Assembly: GCA_033852165.1 (NCBI GenBank)
Contig: JAWSUZ010000054.1
Location: 78,593-142,592 of the forward strand
Reading direction: 5' to 3'
DNA: 64,000 nucleotides
From: Agarilytica sp033852165
Lineage (GTDB): Bacteria > Pseudomonadota > Gammaproteobacteria > Pseudomonadales > Cellvibrionaceae
Shown: piece after piece, positions 35,617-44,729 of the stretch
Layout of the letters: each line of letters opens with the position of its first letter
How positions within the stretch are numbered: the stretch's first letter is position 1
The notes under the pieces: generated by a model
Databases searched by the model: none
What the model saw: only the letters and a program-made list of their open reading frames with translations
Told to the model about the DNA's origin: nothing
Program-made: the position numbers and the translations under genes

Positions 35617-36390
35617 CTAGGTTTTCGGGGTTCTGGCGAGCGCCCAAATATCCACGCGCTTGGCTCCATGCTGCTTAAGCAGCTGAGCGGCCGCCTCCAC
35701 AGTCGCGCCGGTTGTCATGACGTCATCAATCAGCGCAATGTGTTTTCCCTCCACCTTCTGGCCACAGACCAAGCTCGACTGCAAATTTCTCTGTCGCTGC
35801 AGACGAGTAAGCCCTTTTTGCGCCGGTGTGCGAGTTCGTTTTTGCAAAGCTGACTGAATAGGCCGTTTTACCTGCGAAGCTATATATTGTGCGATCAACT
35901 GGCTTTGGTTATAGCCTCTTATCATCCTGCTGGTCCAATGAATGGGAATTGGAACGAGTGTGTCGGGGAGGGAGGGGCGAGAATGTGGGGTGCATGGAGA
36001 TTGAGGGGAATGATCGAAATCGAGGTAACACCTTTGTATTTTACGTAACAGAGGATGACTAAGGCTTGGTATCCAAAAGTGACCGTGCTTCTCCTTGAGG
36101 CTTGTTATGAGTTGATTGACCGGGGCTTCGTAACGCCATGCACAAAGTGCGAGGTCAAAGCTTGGTGGTTTCTGAAGACAGTCGTTACAGAGAGTCGACT
36201 CAGCGAGCAATAGCGGTAAATCGCAGATAGAGCAGCTGGCTTGGTTATTCTTTGGGAGGCTCTCATAGCAGCGATTGCACAGCCTTGAGGAGGACGATCC
36301 AGAGCATAGGTGGCAAATTTGCGGCAGAAAAGCACTAAAAAGTGGGGGAATGGCCTGTTTTAAACGCTCGGCTATACTGATCTTTAACAT
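35617..36390 (-). CDS. comF: ComF family phosphoribosyltransferase-like protein
   Basis: 257 residues. The N-terminal part has a four-Cys-pair zinc ribbon (CHLC...CNRC near residues 26-42 and CSIC...CNDC near 57-74); the C-terminal part is a PRTase domain with the PRPP loop IALIDDVMTTGAT (about 218-230). ComF/GntX proteins act in DNA uptake or use of DNA as nutrient. Start at ATG 36390, only 2 bases from a BirA-type operator that drives the divergent bioB; biotin control of comF is therefore possible. This comF-bioB divergence is common in pseudomonads. Confidence 0.92.
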   Translation of the reverse strand: MLKISIAERLKQAIPPLFSAFLPQICHLCSGSSSSRLCNRCYESLPKNNQASCSICDLPLLLAESTLCNDCLQKPPSFDLALCAWRYEAPVNQLITSLKEKHGHFWIPSLSHPLLRKIQRCYLDFDHSPQSPCTPHSRPSLPDTLVPIPIHWTSRMIRGYNQSQLIAQYIASQVKRPIQSALQKRTRTPAQKGLTRLQRQRNLQSSLVCGQKVEGKHIALIDDVMTTGATVEAAAQLLKQHGAKRVDIWALARTPKT

Positions 36391-36392
36391 AC

Positions 36393-36425
36393 TTGTAAAC
36401 CTGGAAATCCATTTTTGGTTGACAA
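36393..36425 (+). promoter_or_regulatory. BirA (biotin repressor) operator overlapping the bioB -35
   Basis: TTGTAAACC (36393-36401), 15 spacer bases, then GGTTGACAA (36417-36425). The E. coli BirA consensus is TTGTAAACC-spacer-GGTTTACAA, with 15-16 bases between, so only one base differs. The right half-site contains TTGACA (36419-36424), a perfect -35 element reading toward bioB; the -10 lies near 36440-36446 (TATTAA-like). Repression when biotin is plentiful is inferred from the known BirA system. Confidence 0.85.
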
Positions 36426-36549
36426 CTCTCTTTGTAACTTATTAAGGTGCTGCATCAGATGCATGGGCATGCACTAAAAAAACCACGCCAACCACGTATC
36501 GAAAGCGACAGATCATTACTAGAAAGATCATTAATAAAGGCTACAAACA

Positions 36550-37605
36550 ATGAATGCAGATAATGCCACAAGAAATGACTGGACACGACCAGAGGTTCAG
36601 GCTCTCTTTGACCTGCCATTCAATGACCTGCTCTTTCAAGCGCATAGCGTACATCGCCAGCATTTCAATCCAAACGAAGTGCAAATTTCGACATTGTGCT
36701 CCGTCAAAACTGGCGCATGCCCTGAAGATTGCGCCTACTGCCCCCAAAGTGCGCGCTACGACACCGGGCTAGAACGTGAAAAGCTAATGGCAGTCGAAAA
36801 GGTCTTGGAAGAGGCTAAAGCTGCAAAAGCCAGTGGCGCGACACGTTTTTGCATGGGCGCTGCTTGGCGTTCGCCAAAAGCCAAAGATATGCCCTACGTT
36901 TTGGATATGGTCAAAGAAGTTAAAGCGCTAGGAATGGAAACCTGCATGACGCTTGGGATGTTAAGCGAAGGACAAGCGCAAGAATTGTCTGATGCCGGTC
37001 TCGATTATTACAACCATAACCTCGACACCTCCCCTGAATATTATGGCGATATTATTACGACACGAACCTATGAAGACCGTTTAAATACCTTGGGCAACGT
37101 ACGCGGTGCCGGTATGAAGGTATGCAGTGGCGGCATCGTTGGAATGGGCGAAGGCCAAAAAGATCGTGTTGGCTTACTTCTTCAGCTAGCCAATTTACCT
37201 GCCCAGCCAGAGTCGGTTCCGATCAACATGTTAGTTAAAGTTGCAGGCACACCCTTAGAAGAGGTTGATGACCTTGATCCTTTTGAATTTATACGCACCA
37301 TCGCCGTAGCACGTATATTAATGGCGAAGTCCCACGTGCGACTGTCAGCAGGGCGTGAAGAAATGAATGAGCAAATGCAAGCGATGGCCTTTTTTGCTGG
37401 CGCGAACTCGATTTTTTACGGTGAGAAATTACTCACGACGGCAAATCCTAAGAAAAATAAGGATATGGCCTTACTCAATCGTTTGGGTATTTCACCAGAG
37501 CCCTATAGAGCCGCAGAAACGGATGATCAGCTTGCCGAAAATCTTACTGCGCAAGCAGAAAAGTCATCAATGGACGCCGTCTTTTACGATGCAAGTGCTG
37601 GCTAA
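36550..37605 (+). CDS. bioB: Biotin synthase
   Basis: Radical SAM enzyme that inserts sulfur into dethiobiotin, last step of biotin synthesis. 351 residues. The [4Fe-4S] motif is C57-x3-C61-x2-C64 (GACPEDCAYCPQS); YYNHNLDTSPEYY and the ARILMAKSHVRLSAGREEM segment (with the [2Fe-2S] arginine) are conserved. First gene of bioB-bioF-bioHC-bioD, with a BirA-type operator upstream. Start ATG 36550 with AAAGG upstream. Confidence 0.98.
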   Translation: MNADNATRNDWTRPEVQALFDLPFNDLLFQAHSVHRQHFNPNEVQISTLCSVKTGACPEDCAYCPQSARYDTGLEREKLMAVEKVLEEAKAAKASGATRFCMGAAWRSPKAKDMPYVLDMVKEVKALGMETCMTLGMLSEGQAQELSDAGLDYYNHNLDTSPEYYGDIITTRTYEDRLNTLGNVRGAGMKVCSGGIVGMGEGQKDRVGLLLQLANLPAQPESVPINMLVKVAGTPLEEVDDLDPFEFIRTIAVARILMAKSHVRLSAGREEMNEQMQAMAFFAGANSIFYGEKLLTTANPKKNKDMALLNRLGISPEPYRAAETDDQLAENLTAQAEKSSMDAVFYDASAG

Positions 37606-37643
37606 TGAAGGACGTTTGGAATGCTAGCCGGTGGGCTCGATAG

Positions 37644-38810
37644 ATGCCCAATGGTTTAGATTTAACACTTAAGGCAGCGTTAGACGAGCGTCGTGAGCAA
37701 TCGTTATACCGACAGCGAGTCGTGGTTCATTCGCCACAGCAGGTTTTGCGGCAAAAAGGTGAGCGCTCCCTTTTATCATTTTGCAGTAATGACTATTTGG
37801 GTTTGGCAAATCACCCAAAAGTCGTTGAAGCCTTTAAAAATGCTGCGAATAAATACGGTGTTGGTAGCGGTGCATCTCATCTTGTCTGCGGCCATTCCTA
37901 TGAACATCATGCCCTAGAAGAAGAGCTGGCGGACTTTACCGGTAGGGCGCGAGCCGTTCTGTTTTCAACCGGGTATATGGCCAACCTTGGTGTCATCAAT
38001 GCCTTAACATCTAGGCAAGATGTTATCTATCAGGATCGTCTCAATCATGCCTCATTATTAGATGGCGGCCTGCTTTCATCGGCGAAATTTATTCGTTACA
38101 AACACAATAATATCGAGCACCTTGACCAGCAATTAATACAGCACAACGGCCGACGAAAACTGATTGCTGTTGATGGTGTGTTTAGCATGGATGGCAATTT
38201 TGCAGATTTACCCGGCTTGTCCCGCTTGGCAAAAAAGCATGACGCATGGTTGATGGTTGACGATGCCCATGGCTTGGGTTGCCTCGGACACAATGGTGGC
38301 GGCAGTTTAGAGCACTTTGGCTTGGACGAGTCAGAAGCCCCGATTTTGATGGGCACCCTAGGTAAAGCTTTTGGGTCTTTTGGAGCATTTATTGCGGGCA
38401 GTGAAGCGCTTGTTGAAACTCTGATTCAATTTTCTCGTTCGTATATTTATACAACGGCATTACCGCCAGCTGTTGCCGCGGCGGCGCGCATGAGTTTACA
38501 GCTGATAAAAGCGGAACCTGAACGACGAGAGCGACTCCGTTCTCTTATCACAGTTTTCCGGGAAGCCTGCGTGGCAGCAGGTTTAGATTTAATGGATTCA
38601 TCCACGCCGATTCAACCGATTGTTCTTGGGGATTCGCAAAAAGCGTTGAATGCTTCAATAGCTCTGGAGAAAAAAGGGTTTTGGGTTACGGCGATACGCC
38701 CGCCTACCGTGCCCAAGGGAAGCGCCCGCTTGCGGGTCACACTGACAGCAGAACATAGTAAGTCCCAAGTCGAATCCTTGGTGAATGCTTTGGCTGAGGT
38801 GATTGATTAA
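37644..38810 (+). CDS. bioF: 8-amino-7-oxononanoate synthase
   Basis: PLP enzyme condensing pimeloyl-ACP/CoA with alanine. 388 residues. The PLP lysine is Lys241 in GTLGKAFGSFGAF; MVDDAHGLGCLG (205-216) and SNDYLGLANHP (48-58) are family marks. Starts 38 bases after bioB. The stop TAA overlaps the next ATG (TAATG), indicating coupled translation. Confidence 0.97.
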   Translation: MPNGLDLTLKAALDERREQSLYRQRVVVHSPQQVLRQKGERSLLSFCSNDYLGLANHPKVVEAFKNAANKYGVGSGASHLVCGHSYEHHALEEELADFTGRARAVLFSTGYMANLGVINALTSRQDVIYQDRLNHASLLDGGLLSSAKFIRYKHNNIEHLDQQLIQHNGRRKLIAVDGVFSMDGNFADLPGLSRLAKKHDAWLMVDDAHGLGCLGHNGGGSLEHFGLDESEAPILMGTLGKAFGSFGAFIAGSEALVETLIQFSRSYIYTTALPPAVAAAARMSLQLIKAEPERRERLRSLITVFREACVAAGLDLMDSSTPIQPIVLGDSQKALNASIALEKKGFWVTAIRPPTVPKGSARLRVTLTAEHSKSQVESLVNALAEVID

Positions 38811-40408
38811 TGGAACTTAACCTCCAAGAACACGTTGATGAAATAAAAAACATGCCGTTACAATTTGCTCGGCGTGGTCAAAAACTTTCGTCCTCTGTAC
38901 CCCTTGTTTTTTTACATGGCTGGGGCAGCGATAGCCGATGTTGGAATCCATTATTAGCCTATTTAGAAGACGAGTTTGAATGTTTGCTGATTGATCTTCC
39001 CGGCTTTGGTTTAAATGAAAAAAGTGATGCTGTAGATTTAGATCGCTTACTTGAATTGGTTGAACAAAGCATTCCCAAAAAAACACACCTTATCGGTTGG
39101 TCTCTAGGGGGAATGATTGCGACGCAATTAGTGAAGTGTTTTCCTGATAGGTTTTTATCGTTGACGACGATTGCCTCCAATGCAAAATTTGTTGTCTCGG
39201 AATACTGGGGGAACGCCTGTGATCCTACGGTATATCAAAACTTTTTGGATGGCTTTCGGGAAAGTCCAGAATCAACTTTGAAAGGCTTTAACTTATTGCA
39301 GGGGCGTGGCGATCGCCATCGGAAAGCATTAAAAAATCATACCGTTCAAAACCCATGTCTAATCAATGATGATAATGTAATTAATTGGAGTGCAGCCTTA
39401 CACTGGCTAAATCAAATTGATAATCGCGAAACACTTCAAAATATGAATACACCCCACCTCGCTATCTTTGGTGAAAATGATGCTTTGGTGCCTTCTTCCG
39501 TGAGAGAGCAGTTTATCGATAGCAGCATGTGCAGCCAAAACTTGTTAATCAGTGATGCAGGACATGCACCGCATATAACCCAACCAGAGCGGGTTGCTCA
39601 AGCGCTTAAAGATTCATTTAAGCAGGGGCACAATCCGTATCAGTGCGATAAAAAACTCGTTGCACAATCGTTTAGCCATGCAGCTCAAAGCTATGAGAAA
39701 GTTGCCCACATGCAGGCCGAAGTGGCGAGTAAATTACTTAAGCTAAGAGATGACTATCGTGGTGATCTTTGTGACTTAGGTTGCGGAACCGGTTTTTGCA
39801 TGGACCTGATTCGACCTCAAAATACGAATATAGTGGGTTTAGATATCGCCAGCGGCATGTTGGAATACTGCCAAAACAAATATCAAGATAATCCAGCAAA
39901 CTTGATTTGTGCAGATTTTGAAAACCTGCCGATTAAACCCAATGCCTTTGACGGCATCGTGTCGAGTTTGAGTGTTCAGTGGAGCGAAAACCTTGACCAG
40001 CTTTTCCTGCAGGTTAAAGGCTGTCTTAAAAAAGACGGCTGGTTTTTGTTTTCGACCCTAGGGCCCAAAACATTATATGAATTAAAAGAATCTTGGCGAG
40101 AGACCGATTCGTTTGTTCACGTGAATCAATTTGTCAGCCAGCAGGCTATATTGCAAAAATTAGAAGCCACTGGTTTTTCTATAGAAATGGTGCAGCAGGG
40201 CAATGAAGTTTTGCGCTATGACACAGTATTTAGCTTGATGAGAGATCTAAAAGATATCGGCGCTCACAACGTCAATGCCGGTAAAAAGAAAGGTTTGAGT
40301 ACTCGCAGAAGTTTTCAATGCATGGCGAATGCCTATGAAATCTACCGTGATGCAGGCAGCCTTCCGGCAACATATGACGTGATATATTTTTATGTGAGGG
40401 CCAGTTAA
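38810..40408 (+). CDS. bioHC: Bifunctional BioH-BioC fusion
   Basis: 532 residues. The N-terminal part (about 15-272) is the BioH pimeloyl-ACP methyl ester esterase: HGWG near 36, GWSLG with Ser98, Asp224 and His252 (DAGHAPH). The C-terminal part (about 278-532) is the BioC malonyl-ACP O-methyltransferase, with QSFSHAAQSYEKVAHMQAEV and the SAM-binding DLGCGTG (322-328). BioC caps malonyl-ACP so that fatty acid synthesis extends it to pimeloyl-ACP, and BioH removes the methyl. The same fusion is known in Saccharophagus and Teredinibacter. Both ends overlap neighbours by TAATG. Confidence 0.95.
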   Translation: MELNLQEHVDEIKNMPLQFARRGQKLSSSVPLVFLHGWGSDSRCWNPLLAYLEDEFECLLIDLPGFGLNEKSDAVDLDRLLELVEQSIPKKTHLIGWSLGGMIATQLVKCFPDRFLSLTTIASNAKFVVSEYWGNACDPTVYQNFLDGFRESPESTLKGFNLLQGRGDRHRKALKNHTVQNPCLINDDNVINWSAALHWLNQIDNRETLQNMNTPHLAIFGENDALVPSSVREQFIDSSMCSQNLLISDAGHAPHITQPERVAQALKDSFKQGHNPYQCDKKLVAQSFSHAAQSYEKVAHMQAEVASKLLKLRDDYRGDLCDLGCGTGFCMDLIRPQNTNIVGLDIASGMLEYCQNKYQDNPANLICADFENLPIKPNAFDGIVSSLSVQWSENLDQLFLQVKGCLKKDGWFLFSTLGPKTLYELKESWRETDSFVHVNQFVSQQAILQKLEATGFSIEMVQQGNEVLRYDTVFSLMRDLKDIGAHNVNAGKKKGLSTRRSFQCMANAYEIYRDAGSLPATYDVIYFYVRAS

Positions 40409-41106
40409 TGGGCAAGTCAAAATTTTTTATCGCCGGTACCGATACATCAGTAGGGAAAACCTTAATTACTGCGGCCCTGCTTCATCAAGCCAGCCAGCGC
40501 GGACTGGAAACCTTAGCGCTTAAGCCTGTGGCTGCAGGTTGCACTCTGATTGACGGAGAGCTGCGTAATGACGATGCGCTAATTTTGGATCAATTTAGCA
40601 GCATCACACTACCTTATCAGCAACTTAACCCCATCGCCTTAGAAGCCCCCATCGCTCCTCACCTGGCCGCTGCAAATGTTAATCGGCGATTATCCGCTGA
40701 CCGGATTGTGGGTATTTGTCGTGGCGCGATGATGGCGAAGTGGGATTTATGTCTTGTCGAGGGCGCTGGGGGTTGGCGGGTGCCCCTTAATGCCAGAGAG
40801 ACTATGGCCGATATTCCAATCTTGCTAGTGTTACCCGTGGTTCTAGTGGTGGGAATACGTTTAGGTTGTCTTAATCACGCTCTGTTGAGTGCAGAAGCAA
40901 TTGTCCGTGACGGATTACCTATTGCTGGTTGGGTCGCCAATCGGCTCGACCCAGATATGGACGAGGCGGACGCTAATATCGCAACGCTTGCGCAACGCTT
41001 CCCCTTCCCCTTACTGGGAAGCGTCCCTTTCCAAAAAGGTATAACGCCCCAGGATGCATCTGAACATCTTGATATAAGCAAACTGCTTGAAAGGCCTTCT
41101 CATTAA
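40408..41106 (+). CDS. bioD: Dethiobiotin synthetase
   Basis: ATP-dependent carboxylase closing the ureido ring of dethiobiotin. 232 residues with P-loop GTDTSVGKT (9-17), catalytic lysine in LALKPVAAG, and EGAGGWRVPL (nucleotide/diaminopelargonate site). Starts at the overlap with bioHC. Last recognisable biotin gene; bioA is not in the window. Confidence 0.96.
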   Translation: MGKSKFFIAGTDTSVGKTLITAALLHQASQRGLETLALKPVAAGCTLIDGELRNDDALILDQFSSITLPYQQLNPIALEAPIAPHLAAANVNRRLSADRIVGICRGAMMAKWDLCLVEGAGGWRVPLNARETMADIPILLVLPVVLVVGIRLGCLNHALLSAEAIVRDGLPIAGWVANRLDPDMDEADANIATLAQRFPFPLLGSVPFQKGITPQDASEHLDISKLLERPSH

Positions 41107-41256
41107 CACCAAATAGTCTTATACCGTCATACTTTTTGACGCCATTGTGGCTGTTTTTTGCTCAGATACGGCGTAGACTTAGAAAGGTAAGTTGTGGTTG
41201 TTGCGATGGCCTTGAGTCCGTCGTAAACATTCTTGAATTAAGGCTAGGAAAACGCA

Positions 41257-41553
41257 ATGGTTGGTTCAGTGATGACTGAAGGTTTACGCGGCTTACAGTC
41301 AAGCCAGCGTGAAATGCTGAAGTCTGCAAATGAGATTGCGCGGGCTAATATTCGTGAGCGTCCTGAAGAAGCGGCGCGACCTGAGATCCCTACCGTCATT
41401 CAGCCAATAGAAGAACTTCAAGGCAGCACCCAACGCGGAATTGAAGAGCCTTTGATTGAGCTTAAGCGACAAGAACAAATATTTATCGCAAATGCAAAAG
41501 TGATTGCGGTTGCCAGTAAAACGCTAGGAAGTCTAATTGATGTTGAATCTTGA
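41257..41553 (+). CDS. Small protein with flagellar-hook-like C-terminus
   Basis: 98 residues, helical. The C-terminal RQEQIFIANAKVIAVASKTLGSLIDV resembles the helix that ends FlgC/FlgE-type rod and hook proteins, while the rest is short and rich in Glu/Pro/Arg. Pseudomonas has an uncharacterised gene in exactly this place, between bioD and an acyl-CoA dehydrogenase, so it is probably real. ATG 41257 is preceded by TAGGAAAACGC. Function unknown. Confidence 0.6.
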   Translation: MVGSVMTEGLRGLQSSQREMLKSANEIARANIRERPEEAARPEIPTVIQPIEELQGSTQRGIEEPLIELKRQEQIFIANAKVIAVASKTLGSLIDVES

Positions 41554-41557
41554 ACTA

Positions 41558-41653
41558 ATGGTAGAGTTTTTTCGGTGGTTAATGGGCATTGAACCTCAAG
41601 AACCTCAACCTTTATATATTCCCATAGAGGAGGAGCGGAGAGAGGATCGATAA
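41558..41653 (+). CDS. Possible 31-residue peptide
   Basis: A frame from ATG 41558 encoding MVEFFRWLMGIEPQ... and ending EEERREDR, beginning 5 bases after the preceding stop. It is amphipathic: an aromatic N-terminus, Pro-Gln repeats and an acidic/basic C-terminus. No ribosome site is clear. Weak call. Confidence 0.25.
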   Translation: MVEFFRWLMGIEPQEPQPLYIPIEEERREDR

Positions 41654-41712
41654 TTCAATAATTGATTGTGCAGATAATCGATTGTTGTTAGGTAAGCTCT
41701 GCTAAAAATGAA

Positions 41713-42654
41713 GTGATCGTTACAAACGCACTTAATTCTTTCAATTCAGCTGCTCAAACTGCATCGCAGCCTCTTCCGCTTGGGCGAAATTCGTCCCAGT
41801 CAGCGGATTCTTTTCTGCAAAATTCCTCCATTAAACCGGTTGAAATTCTTGAAAGCCCTGTGCGTACCGCGGTGCGTTCGCGTGAGCGCTTAGCAACTGA
41901 TGAGCTCGCAATTTCTGCTGACGAAATCAAGAGGGAAGAATCCCGAGCAGATTCAGATAGGGAGAAAGCGGATGTCGATAAATTAAGGGAACGTAAAGCC
42001 CGAATTGAGCAAGATCGTGATAAGCAGCAACTCCTTCAGAACCAACGAGAAATCAGTGAGTTGGCCGTTCGCGACCGAGAAGTTCGAGCACATGAGCAGG
42101 CTCACGCATCCGTTGGTGGGCAGTTCGCGGGAGCACCGAGCTTTCAGTTTGAGAGAGGCCCCGATGGTGTGAGTTATGCCGTAAGTGGCGAAGTCTCAAT
42201 AGATTCTGGTCGCGCCGCGACACCTGAGGCGACGATTCAAAAAGCACAAACTGTGAGGCGTTCAGCGCTAGCACCAGCAAACCCATCACCGCAGGATCGT
42301 AATGTTGCCGCTCGCGCGACTCGTCTTGAATCGGGTGCTCGTTCAGAAATACTGGCTCTTCGTATTGCGGACGCGGAGCGTGAACGTGAAGCCGAGCAAG
42401 CTGAACTTAAAGCTGAACTTAAAGCTGAACTTAAACCTGAACTTAAAGCGGAAGACCCAGATGGTCTAGCCGATGATGCAGAAGACAAAGCCGCTGAAAC
42501 CGAAAGCCCTAACGGCCTTAGCGATGAAATTACGGGAGCAAAATCCTCGACTCAGATCAATAGTTTGGGGAGTAACGCTTCCGTTGAGAAAATTCTTGCA
42601 GTGGCTAATGCGGATAGCCAGCGTGTGGGCTCTTTTGTGAACCAGACCGTTTAA
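41713..42654 (+). CDS. Putative metalloprotease (CJM1_0395/SprA-like family)
   Basis: 313 residues, starting at GTG 41713. The conserved core is VRDREVRAHEQAHASVGG (about 119-136), with an HExxH zinc motif H127-E128-x2-H131, followed by FQFERGPDGVSYAVSGEVSID and the PEATIQKAQTVRRSALAPANPSPQDRNVAARA block that identifies this poorly known family. No signal peptide. A 12-base tandem repeat (four copies, 42400-42447) encodes AELK/PELK repeats near residue 231. The N-terminal 120 residues are charged coiled-coil. Function unknown; proteolysis is inferred only from the motif. Confidence 0.75.
   Translation: MIVTNALNSFNSAAQTASQPLPLGRNSSQSADSFLQNSSIKPVEILESPVRTAVRSRERLATDELAISADEIKREESRADSDREKADVDKLRERKARIEQDRDKQQLLQNQREISELAVRDREVRAHEQAHASVGGQFAGAPSFQFERGPDGVSYAVSGEVSIDSGRAATPEATIQKAQTVRRSALAPANPSPQDRNVAARATRLESGARSEILALRIADAEREREAEQAELKAELKAELKPELKAEDPDGLADDAEDKAAETESPNGLSDEITGAKSSTQINSLGSNASVEKILAVANADSQRVGSFVNQTV
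42400..42447 (+). repeat. Four tandem 12-base repeats inside the metalloprotease-like gene
   Basis: GCTGAACTTAAA at 42400, 42412 and 42424, then CCTGAACTTAAA at 42436. In frame, they encode Ala/Pro-Glu-Leu-Lys units. Copy number could vary by slippage without shifting the frame. Confidence 0.85.
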
Positions 42655-42842
42655 ACTCCTTTTTATTTCGTGATACTCCTCACTGTATTCCTTCTATAGT
42701 TCCTGCCCGTTAATTTTGTCATATAGAACAACGCATTATGTTAGTGAATGACGCTAAATACGCTCTATGATTGCAGCCCTATAATTCATACAAGTGTTTT
42801 AGTCATTTCAGTCTCGGCGACTACCGAAATAAGGACCCTAGC

Positions 42843-44630
42843 ATGGCAGAGTACAAAGTACCTTTAGACGATATTCGATTCGTAATGAAAGAAGTATTTA
42901 AGGTCGATACCTTATGGCAGCGGCTCAATATTCCTGACTTAGATTTCGATACATCCGATGCAATCTTAGAGGAAGCGGCGAAGCTGTGTGAGCAAGAACT
43001 TGCACCGATCAACCGCGAAGGCGACGAGCATGGTTGTAAATGGTCGTCAGATGGTGTGACTGCTCCTCCAGGCTTCAAACAAGCCTACCAGACCTACTGT
43101 GAAGGCGGCTGGGGTGCGTTGGGCGGGAATCCTGAATATGACGGCATGGGAATGCCCAAAACGCTTGTAGCGCCCATAGAAGAGATGGTGCAAGGTTCTA
43201 ACGTCTCCTTCGGCTTGGCGCCTATGTTGACTGCTGGGGCGGCATTAGCAATGAATGCCCATGCCAGTGATGAATTGAAACAAGCTTACCTCCCCAATAT
43301 GTACAGCGGGAAGTGGTCAGGCGCTATGGGCTTAACCGAGCCACATTGCGGAACCGACTTGGGTTTAATTAAAACTAAAGCAATTCCAAATGATGATGGT
43401 AGTTACCAGATTACCGGCACGAAAATTTTCATCACCTGGGGTGAGCACGATATGGCTGAAAATATCATCCATCTCGTTTTGGCGAAGCTGCCAGATGCGC
43501 CTGCCGGTTCGCGTGGTATCTCCTTATTTTTAGCGCCTAAATTTTTGCCTAACGAAGATGGCAGTTTGGGCGACACTAATGGCGTTAGCTGTGGTTCGCT
43601 TGAGAAAAAAATGGGCATAAAAGGTTCTGCAACCTGTGTCATGAACTTTGATGATTCGAAAGGCTGGCTCGTTGGTGAACCCAACAAAGGTTTGGCCTGT
43701 ATGTTCACGATGATGAACTACGAGCGTTTAGCCGTTGGTATTCAAGGCGTTGGTGTAGCAGAAGCATCTTATCAAACAGCTGTCGAATATGCGCGAGAAA
43801 GGCGTCAGGGTAGAAGTGCTGGGGGGGTAGAATCTCCCGATAAAGAAGCGGACAATTTGCTGGTGCATGCTGATGTTCGACGCATGTTAATGACGATGCG
43901 CGCAATGAACGAAGGCAGTCGAGCGTTCTATTTGTATACCGCACAATGGTTGGATATTACCAAATTTGGCAGTGGCGAAGAAAAAGATCACGCCCAAAAA
44001 ATGGTGGAATTGTTAACGCCAGTATCCAAATCATTTATGACCGACATGGCTTTGCAAACGGCGATACACGGCCAACAAGTATTGGGCGGTCATGGTTATA
44101 TTCGTGAATGGGGGCAAGAGCAACATGTCCGTGATATTCGTATTACTCAAATTTATGAAGGCACCAATGGTATTCAGGCCATGGATCTTATTGGGCGAAA
44201 AACCATAGCCAGTAAAGGATCATTACTAACGGTTTACCGTAAAGATATCGACATGTTTGTTGAAGAGGCATCCAGTGAGCCAAGGATGTCGGGAATGCTG
44301 GTTCAGTTGAATGATGCTGTATCGGTATTGCAAGAAGCCACAGAAGCGGTGCTAGCTTTTGCTGCTGAAGATCCCCATGCGGGCGGTGCCGCGGCTGTTG
44401 ATTACTTAGATTTGTTTGGTTACGTAGCTTATGCTCACATGTGGGCGGCGATGGCCTTTGTGGCTCATCAACAAAAAGCACAACAAGAAACGAATAATGA
44501 TTTCATGTTAGCAAAAATTTCCACGGCTGAATTTTATTTCGCAAAATTATTGCCTCAAATCCATGCGTTAAATGGAAAAATTAAAGCTGGGCCAGAGACA
44601 ACAATGGCAATGAAGGACGACTCGTTTTAG
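42843..44630 (+). CDS. Acyl-CoA dehydrogenase (DmdC/PA0506-like)
   Basis: FAD-dependent dehydrogenase that oxidises an acyl-CoA at alpha-beta. ATG 42843 (MAEYKVPLDD) with AAGGA upstream is chosen; the frame extends 24 codons further without support. 595 residues fits the long ACAD subgroup with an extra C-terminal domain, of which 3-methylmercaptopropionyl-CoA dehydrogenase DmdC is one member. GLTEPHCGTDLG (about 171) and FITWGEHD are FAD/substrate signatures, and YEGTNGIQAMDLIGRK (around 440-455) carries the usual catalytic glutamate region. Same place after bio genes in Pseudomonas (PA0506). The specific substrate is unknown. Confidence 0.9.
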   Translation: MAEYKVPLDDIRFVMKEVFKVDTLWQRLNIPDLDFDTSDAILEEAAKLCEQELAPINREGDEHGCKWSSDGVTAPPGFKQAYQTYCEGGWGALGGNPEYDGMGMPKTLVAPIEEMVQGSNVSFGLAPMLTAGAALAMNAHASDELKQAYLPNMYSGKWSGAMGLTEPHCGTDLGLIKTKAIPNDDGSYQITGTKIFITWGEHDMAENIIHLVLAKLPDAPAGSRGISLFLAPKFLPNEDGSLGDTNGVSCGSLEKKMGIKGSATCVMNFDDSKGWLVGEPNKGLACMFTMMNYERLAVGIQGVGVAEASYQTAVEYARERRQGRSAGGVESPDKEADNLLVHADVRRMLMTMRAMNEGSRAFYLYTAQWLDITKFGSGEEKDHAQKMVELLTPVSKSFMTDMALQTAIHGQQVLGGHGYIREWGQEQHVRDIRITQIYEGTNGIQAMDLIGRKTIASKGSLLTVYRKDIDMFVEEASSEPRMSGMLVQLNDAVSVLQEATEAVLAFAAEDPHAGGAAAVDYLDLFGYVAYAHMWAAMAFVAHQQKAQQETNNDFMLAKISTAEFYFAKLLPQIHALNGKIKAGPETTMAMKDDSF

Positions 44631-44669
44631 ATCGTATTATTTCTAGGAAGTCTTCGAAAAGCAAAAATA

Positions 44670-44706
44670 AAAACGCCACTCAGTTGTTGTAACTGAGTGG
44701 CGTTTT
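44670..44706. terminator. Bidirectional terminator between the acyl-CoA dehydrogenase gene and hbdH
   Basis: A perfect 16-bp stem (44670-44685 with 44691-44706) and a five-base loop. Runs of A at the base of the left arm and T at the right arm allow it to end transcription on both strands between these convergent genes. Confidence 0.9.
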
Positions 44707-44729
44707 AGTTTAAATATCTTTTTCTGGGT

